From Cryptomeria japonica (Eukaryota > Streptophyta > Pinopsida > Cupressales > Cupressaceae): a stretch of 64,000 nucleotides of DNA. Both the position numbers and the translations under genes were made by a program. The notes under the pieces are model-generated. The model ran no database searches, was not told the origin of the DNA, and saw only the letters and a list, made by a program, of their open reading frames with translations. Shown piece after piece: positions 57,576 to 64,000 of this stretch (position 1 is its first letter; every line of letters starts with the position of its first letter). The stretch is from contig NC_081406.1 in the NCBI RefSeq assembly GCF_030272615.1, positions 245,949,218-246,013,217 of the forward strand, read 5' to 3'.

Positions 57576-58690
57576 GGTATTGTATATAATAGATAACCAA
57601 CTATCCATGAGTAAAAAAAACTTGGTTGAACCAATTATTTATTCTCTTTTGGTAACAAGTGTGGAGGTGTTTGTCTAGAAACAAAGTAGTTAATTATATC
57701 TGCATGTCATGGAATGTGGATTGATAATGAAAATAGATGTTCATCCAAAAATAAATCATCTAATATTGGATCCTTTGATGAAGTTTTTAACCTTGAAAGG
57801 AAGTTTTCTACTACATTAGCCTTTTACAGGCTTGTCAACAATAGTTATGTCAAACTCTTGTAACAAAAGTAGCCATCTGACAAACCTACTTCTTACAGTT
57901 GGTTTATTCATGAAATAGCATATTTTTGCATGGTTAGTAAGAACAAAGACAAAGTAACTACTGATATGATGCCTAAACTTGTTTATTGCATAAATGATAG
58001 CTAGAATTTCATTCTACGTTACTATATAATTAAGCTCAACCCCCTACAAGTTCTTACTAATATAGTAAATTGCATCACCTTCCTTTTGCCCCAACACTAC
58101 TCCAACTACAAAATTAGAAGCATCAACATGAATGTGGAAATAAAGAGTCCAATTAGGTCCTCTTGGTATAGGTGCTCATGTGAGGGCTATCTTCAATGCT
58201 TAAAAAGAATTTTGACAACTTTCAATCCATTAAAATTCCACTTCCTTGGTTAAAAATGTGAAGAGAGCTCCAATAATCTTACCATGTCCTTTATGAGGAA
58301 CTTGTAGTAGCTTGCATGTCCAAGAAATATTCTTACATCTCTTTTCTTTTGTGGTACTGTAAGTCTTGAAATGATCTCAATATTGGCAAGTTCTACTTGA
58401 ATTTCATTGGTTGACATAAAGTAACCAATAAAACACGTTTCCATCATCATAAAGCATTTCTCGTGACTGAGGGATATTTGATTGTCCTATCACCTTTGGA
58501 GGACCTTTTTCTAAATTTTCCAATGCCTCCTCATAGGATTTCCTATAAGTTGCAAAATAATACATGTATGTTTGCATTGAATCATGGGCAAAATCTAAAA
58601 ATATGCTTAAGACAATTCTCTGGAATGTGCCTAGGGCATTGCATAATCCAAATGGAAATATAGAGTAGGCATATGTACTCAAGGTGTTAG

Positions 58691-59898
58691 AGCTTTCATT
58701 TTTGTGTGCTTTCATGTTTAATAGGGTTAAATCTTGCCTTCTATCTAAAACCCTAAACCCTTGAGTTTTGGCCTTCTTTATTTTCCAACTTCATGTTGAC
58801 ATGTTGTAGCCCATTCCCGGTAACATAAGTTATGACTTATGCCTTTTAAAATGTCATCATTATCAACCCCTTTGTCTTAGGCCATTCCCATATCCTTGTT
58901 ATTTTAATTTGTCTTAAGTCCCTTGTTTTATTTTCTATTGTCAAACTTATTGTGTCCCCTCTTCCCTAGTTGAGTTCAGGTCTTGACATGTGCTTTATAG
59001 GTTTATTGTTCACTTATGTATTGAGGTAGATGGGACCTTTTGTCTTAGTCAATATTTTTTTTGAAGCTTTTTCCTTCGCTGAGTCTCCTTGAAGCTCCTA
59101 GTGGAATCACAAAACATCCAATGTGGCTAAAGATTCATTGACCACATGGGTTTCATTGAGAATATTGTGTTTTCTTAAGCTCTCCTTTCACTCTATTGAA
59201 GTCTTAATACTGACATAGTCAAGAACTACCATGTATATTATAGGAAGGAATTTATTTTTCATTGGAACACTATGGGGGGCCTTGACAAAATTGTGAAAGG
59301 ATTTAATTGTGTGTCCAAGGTTTATGTGATGTTAGCATTTTGAGGAAGGTAATACCTTTGCTGGAATGTTTTGGATGCTTCCATGAACAATGTAATAAGA
59401 AAGGAGAATTTGAGGTGGCCAATACACATAGAGCAAAAAATATTTAGTGAAAAGTGTGCCCTTCACCCAAGCATTTCAACTATCCCCACAAAGCTACAAA
59501 AGGTAACATGGAAGGTGATGTGTCAAACTTTATTGGCATCAAGGATTTTTTTCCAAAGGTTGTACCTTCATTGAGACATTCCAATGGTTTGGAAAATGAA
59601 TACATGGCAGATGTCTCACATAAATAAATTACTATGATGGTTTTACAATGGTCCCACAAGTTCAAAGGAAGGGTAAGGTACCAATCAACAACTTTCACAC
59701 ATCATTGGGATGCTAAGAGGGCTCCTAGGCATACGAATATTTGTGAGTATTATCTATATTTCCAACTCAAAAAGGTGTCATCTATTTTCTAAAAGTAAAT
59801 TCAAATAGGTGAATACCATAGATAAGTCCAATCAATGGTTGACATTTAAAATTGCCAACAGTCAACTAATAGACAACTTGTTCTCACAAATTGCATTA
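58691..59898. other. Spacer between gypsy pol and ORF C
   Basis: TGTTAGAGC at about 58687 marks where the reverse transcriptase stops and might be an LTR start, but no partner, PPT or primer site is visible. No coding motifs found. Confidence 0.4.
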
Positions 59899-62800
59899 AT
59901 GGCGCCCTCTAATCAATATCAATCAATTGTTTATGCATTTTCTTGCATAATTTGAAAGTACAACATATTTTTAGAGCAAGTGCAAGAAGATATCTATCAA
60001 ATCTAGCAGATAGACAAAGTTTTAATAAATTTTCTGAACTCTTTCCTTCCATTAAAACTAGTAAGTCCTCTTGTAGCATTCTCATTGATTAACTAGGGTA
60101 TTCTTGATGATTCAATCTAAATTAAAGGAAATTGCTAGTAGGTACAAAGGTTTCCCTAATTTAGCTACAAATTACTGGAGAAAGTGGTCAATTAAACAAA
60201 ACCCTAGGGTTAGTCCTATTAAAACCTAGAAAAAGGGAAACTTGAAACCATAGTTGCATAATGATGAGCTCATCAAAAGATGACAAGAAGAGTAAGAAAA
60301 AAGAGAATTCACTAATGATTTGATCATCTTTTTCCTAGTTCATACAAGAGACACTGCCATCAACAAGGGTTAGGTATTCAATCTAATATAATTACAAACA
60401 TTTAGGAGGGATGCACATACACCATACTCTCAATTCATGAGTATGTGTTTTTCAAGTACCATTTTAGGAAATTCTTGAGAAAGATACATGTTTGTAACCT
60501 TTGAAGATTAGGGTTAGAAAGGATAGTTGTACCTAATGCATTTATTAATGTTGATCTAATAAAGGCACTAGCCAAGAATTATGTCCCTAAGAATAAAATA
60601 ATTTATTCTAGTAATAGAGAGTCGAAGGTTAAATTAATAAGGGATTACATCTAAGGTTCTTAATCTTAATCGAAATGCTTAGATGCTAATTTATATGGGA
60701 ATATTTCTTGGGGAATGTCGTAGATTTTAGTATGATTAAAGAGTTAATTGACTCTTGATTCATAGACGAAAGGTGAACAAAAAATGGGTAAGATTTATAA
60801 ATTTTGACAAGGAGCCATTTAGTTAAGATATATTTGAGGACTATTTTGAGAAGACCTAATTTGCTTTGTGTGAAGTATTTGGAATTGATTCCAATATATA
60901 CATACCTATAAACATTATAGTATTAGAAATAAACATCTAGAGTTGGGATAATAATAGACATTTTGATTATGCCTCATTCCTAGAGCACAAAAATCAACAA
61001 GGCCTTAGAAAATGTGAAGAAGGATAGCTCCATTTTTCATTTAAAAAGTTACTCCCTGTTATGCCATATTTTATTGTTCAAAGGTATATATGTGTGAAAG
61101 CCTCCTCTAAGATTGAGGATGTTATTTAATAAGAAAATATGGCTACTAGTCCAATAATGGACTTACATTTGGGAGAGTAATTTTCCACAAGCCAATTATT
61201 TAATTTTTGAAGGGATTTTTGTTAAAGAAATTTACAAGGCTTTAGGTCATCCCATAAAGTGGAGATTAGCTAAGAGGGTTATGAAACTTTTGAGACCTAA
61301 GGATATGCAATCACAACCATAAATCACCCACAATTAGGAGATTGGTACATCTTTGCAAAGATCACAATTATTAGTGTATAGATTTGAAGGTGCACCCCAT
61401 GTGCTACCTAAATTAGTGCTAGATAGAGTTGCTTTCTTAATAATCAAATGGAAAATGAACGATTCTGAGAAGACTCATTTTAGAGTTTTCAAGAAACTTC
61501 TTTTCTTCCTTCCACTCTTTCCTTTTCTAAATTTTAGGTCACCTCAAAGGAAGGTTTTGAACTCATTGCTTCAAAATCAAACCGCTATAAGTTGCCATTG
61601 GATAAGGGAAGAAGATATAATCTAGAAGGTTTTATGCACAATGCCAAATTAGCCAACAAATCTTAGGCATATGGGCATGACATTTATCTATGTAAGGATT
61701 TGATAATAAATTGTGTCATAAAGGATGAAGGAGAAAGAAGAATAGAACTTTGGGAGATAATCCAAGTAGCAGGCCCTTCTTATGAAGGGGCTTATATGAA
61801 TATTAAAGATCAAGTCCAAAGGGTAAATGTAATGGTACAAAATGAGGCAAGGTTGCTCTCAAATGTGCCAAGAGTCCCATAGAGTAACCAAGCTCCTTCA
61901 ACATCATCCCCCTCTAAATCAAGGAAAATCATTAGGCTTAAGAGCCCAAGGTGTGTCACACCTTTGCACCTTGTGTCCCTAATGCTCTCTCCTACTTCAA
62001 GTTTTTATGTGGATGAAACAAAAGTAATAGATACATCAGATATGATGAAGATTATGCAAGATCCCAAGGTTGAAGTAGTAGATCCTTCTACACATAGGAT
62101 GATTATCAATTTTAAAACATTTGAGCAACTCTTTGATGATGTAGGAACAATAGCTAGTGATAGGTTTATCGATGATGACACTTTCATAGCAACTAGGGAA
62201 TTCAGATATTTTGATTATAAGATCAAAGGAGAGTAAATAAGAAGGAAAGTAAAAGAGATTACTCAAAAAAATAAGGAACACGCAATCATTGATTTTTGGA
62301 AGGAAGGGAGGAAATGGAAGGAATTACCCTACTATAAGAAGGTATGATTTTATAAATTATATTTTGGATTTGAATTTGATCTACATACAAATTCCTAGGA
62401 CCATTTGGGCCATATTCCCAACAGAAAATAAGTCATTGGTTATAAAAGACCCAAGAAAATTGATAGGGAGCCTCATTGTGCATATATTGGAGGACACAAT
62501 TCTCATTCAAGCTGAAATATTTACAACACATTCAAACATGTTTACAAAGGCAATATTTAGGAAGATGCAAGTAGAACTTGAGAAGTTGAACAAAGAAAAT
62601 TTACAATTACATGAGAGGTTGAACATTGTAATGAGTGCATTGCCTCCAATTTCACTTCCACTACCTTCTAGAGAAGAGATAAAACTAAAAAAGGAGTTAG
62701 ATGAAAGAAAAGATAGAGAAGAAAGTACTATGTAGGGTTTAAAACCACTGAAGATCAAATTTGTCACAAGCATGTTGGCCAATAAATTAGAGAAGATTAT

Positions 62801-63335
62801 GACACATGTTGATAAAACTTGGGAGAAGTATAGTGCACTAAGGAACATATTTTTTTAGCACAAAAGGATGAAGTTAAAGTTGAAATGTTGGGAAAGAAAT
62901 ATTTCCAATATTCTTTTAAAGAAAACAAGATTCGATGTAGATTCTTTGAAGCATTTGACATATATTTGTCACATTTTCAAAGTGGTCAAGACTCTTTTAA
63001 GGTAACATAAGAAATTTCATGAGTTTATTGTCAAGGAGTTGAAGTATTTTGATAAATTAAAAGGCTCCTCTATGCCACGTCTTTGGAAGGAGGATGGAAC
63101 AATAAAAAGTTGGGCCAAATGGAGAAATTGGTTTTCACAGATTGTCACTCCTATTGTTCTTGCCATCAATGAAAATGAAGGAAAGGTAACTGACAACTTG
63201 AGCTTGAAATTGGATGAGTTGTTAATGTTAGAATATGAAATGATAATAATTAATGCTTCAATTATCATGGATACTAACCAAGATTATGTTGAGCACATGG
63301 CAAACATTAACCAACTTTTTCCATTGGATAATTGA
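59899..63335 (+). pseudogene. ORF C: large decayed ORF, product unrecognised
   Basis: Protein-like reading continues on the plus strand from an ATG at 59899 (MAPSNQYQSIVYAFSC) to TGA at 63333, about 1,140 codons with many stops and frame changes. Readable pieces are SKLKEIASRYKGFPNLATNY (60110), IVVPNAFINVDLIKALAKNY (60520), LANFP-like hydrophobic parts near 61200, KTFEQLFDDVGTIASDRFID (62115), IPRTIWAIFPTENKSLVIKD (62390), a Glu/Lys-rich helical region (62560-62730) and DKLKGSSMPRLWKEDGTIKS (63050). The best open part is 62289-62735. I know no family for it. Its position upstream of an LTR-type promoter resembles ORF A, though I see no shared motif. Confidence 0.4.
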
Positions 63336-63909
63336 ATGATATAAAAAAATACAGAATTTATTTGCATTTTGATTTGTCATCTTTTGGACATATTTTGCTA
63401 TGATTATCTAGCTACATGCCTCAAAAAAAATTATATGAAGTAAAAGGAAAATACAAACTTGATTTGCATTTCAAGTTTTCAAAATCAGGACTATTTTGAT
63501 ATTATCTTTTGCAATGGATTGCCTAAATTTTTCAAGAATGAAATGAATGCATGATTTTATTTGCATCCCAATTGATTATCTATCGAACTACTACTTATTG
63601 ATCCTAGAGAACAAGTAAATGCAAAAGATTTGATTCATCTCCAAGTTATCAACCAAGTAGTTTCACAAGCTACATCATCAAGTTAGAGATTTAAAATATT
63701 GGAGTGGTCACCAGGTGAATCAGATCAATTTTTGGCTCATCGTGCAAATGTAGCAGGAGATTTGCCAATAATATTAACTTCATCACTTACCATTAGTAGT
63801 GAGCAAAGAGCATTTTTGTCTTACCCGTCACCTTTTGAGGAGGTTTTTTGTCTTTTGTGACCCTAACCGGTTACCTACCAACTTCTAAATTGTAAATGGC
63901 TAGAAGCTT

Positions 63910-63936
63910 ATTGCTCCCTTATTCTATAAAAGGGAA
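63910..63936 (+). promoter_or_regulatory. LTR-like core promoter behind ORF C
   Basis: TTGCTCCCTTATTCTATAAA then AGGGAA forms a strong TATA box. It matches the duplicated promoter behind ORF A nearly base for base over about 25 positions. The window ends before an LTR terminus. Confidence 0.5.
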
Positions 63937-64000
63937 ACCTAGGCTATTTGGTAGGGGTTTTGATTTGTTATCAAGTATAGGTTTTAAGTTCTATAAATAT

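Larger units (their letters stand above)
56905..58690 (-). pseudogene. Old gypsy pol: reverse transcriptase to integrase core
   Basis: From high to low coordinates: second half of reverse transcriptase (FPFGLCNALGTFQRIV, then YMYYF where YMDDF is expected, about 58550), KKRDVRIFLGHASYYKFLI (about 58340), a decayed RNase H stretch, the integrase zinc finger (KAFHDELCGGHFVAKRT, about 57510), the core (FDKLGIDFIGPIELTSNKKY; YFTKWVEVKAL; YGVPRETIID) and, at the insertion edge, KSTTYHPQSNRQ. The integrase continues at 42112. The change of the catalytic Asp pair to Tyr-Tyr would abolish polymerase activity. The sequence upstream of FPFGLCNA is unrelated, so the 5' half of the reverse transcriptase is gone. 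Confidence 0.88.

Overview
The window is plant nuclear DNA made almost entirely of transposable elements in several layers of nesting and decay. I see no intact host gene and no rRNA or tRNA gene. The land-plant origin is well supported: Ty1/copia elements primed by initiator tRNA-Met, Ty3/gypsy elements with a Tat-type gag, a plant mobile domain (PMD) gene and a ZNF862-like hAT transposase. The sparse gene content, long AT-rich spacers and old, long LTR elements suggest a large gymnosperm (conifer-like) genome; that part is inference.

Layout. 1-1703: 3' end of a non-coding copia-type LTR element (PPT and 375-bp LTR) abutting a minus-strand exon-like segment (1704-1874). 2521-3617: two tandem-repeat arrays. 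3890-8091: large decayed plus-strand ORF ('ORF A') with a G-patch-like motif and coiled coil, followed by an LTR-like promoter duplicated in tandem. 9090-11806: nearly full-length hAT transposase pseudogene (minus) with a recognisable 5' UTR intron, TATA box and an upstream cluster of GGCGA motifs. 12960-17000: mostly featureless, with one probable copia LTR. 17000-18720: decayed minus-strand 'ORF B'. 19506-19915: 37-bp minisatellite. 20130-21080: gypsy integrase remnant. 22349-23691 and 38913-40640: two halves of minus-strand 'ORF D', a homologue of ORF B that ends at a PPT.

ORF D is split by a 15.2-kb copia concatemer (23692-38907): four LTRs and three internal regions in the order LTR-int-LTR-int-LTR-int-LTR, bounded by one 5-bp target duplication (tactc). 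The first LTR and third internal region carry large deletions. From 41408 to about 58690 an old minus-strand gypsy pol is interrupted inside its integrase by a 14.8-kb Tat-type element (42113-56904). That element has gag, protease and a G-patch-like linker on the minus strand but no reverse transcriptase or integrase. On its opposite strand, beside the 3' LTR, it carries a spliced PMD gene. The right end (59899-64000) holds another decayed plus-strand ORF ('ORF C') and an LTR-like promoter resembling the one behind ORF A.

The best candidates for something new are the PMD gene kept with its intron antisense inside a pol-less retroelement, the two CAATTG motif clusters at opposite ends of that element, the copia concatemer with its mosaic of shared stop codons, and the ORF B/D family. 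Many in-frame stops sit where tryptophan is expected (TGG to TGA or TAG), the signature expected of old, cytosine-methylated repeats.
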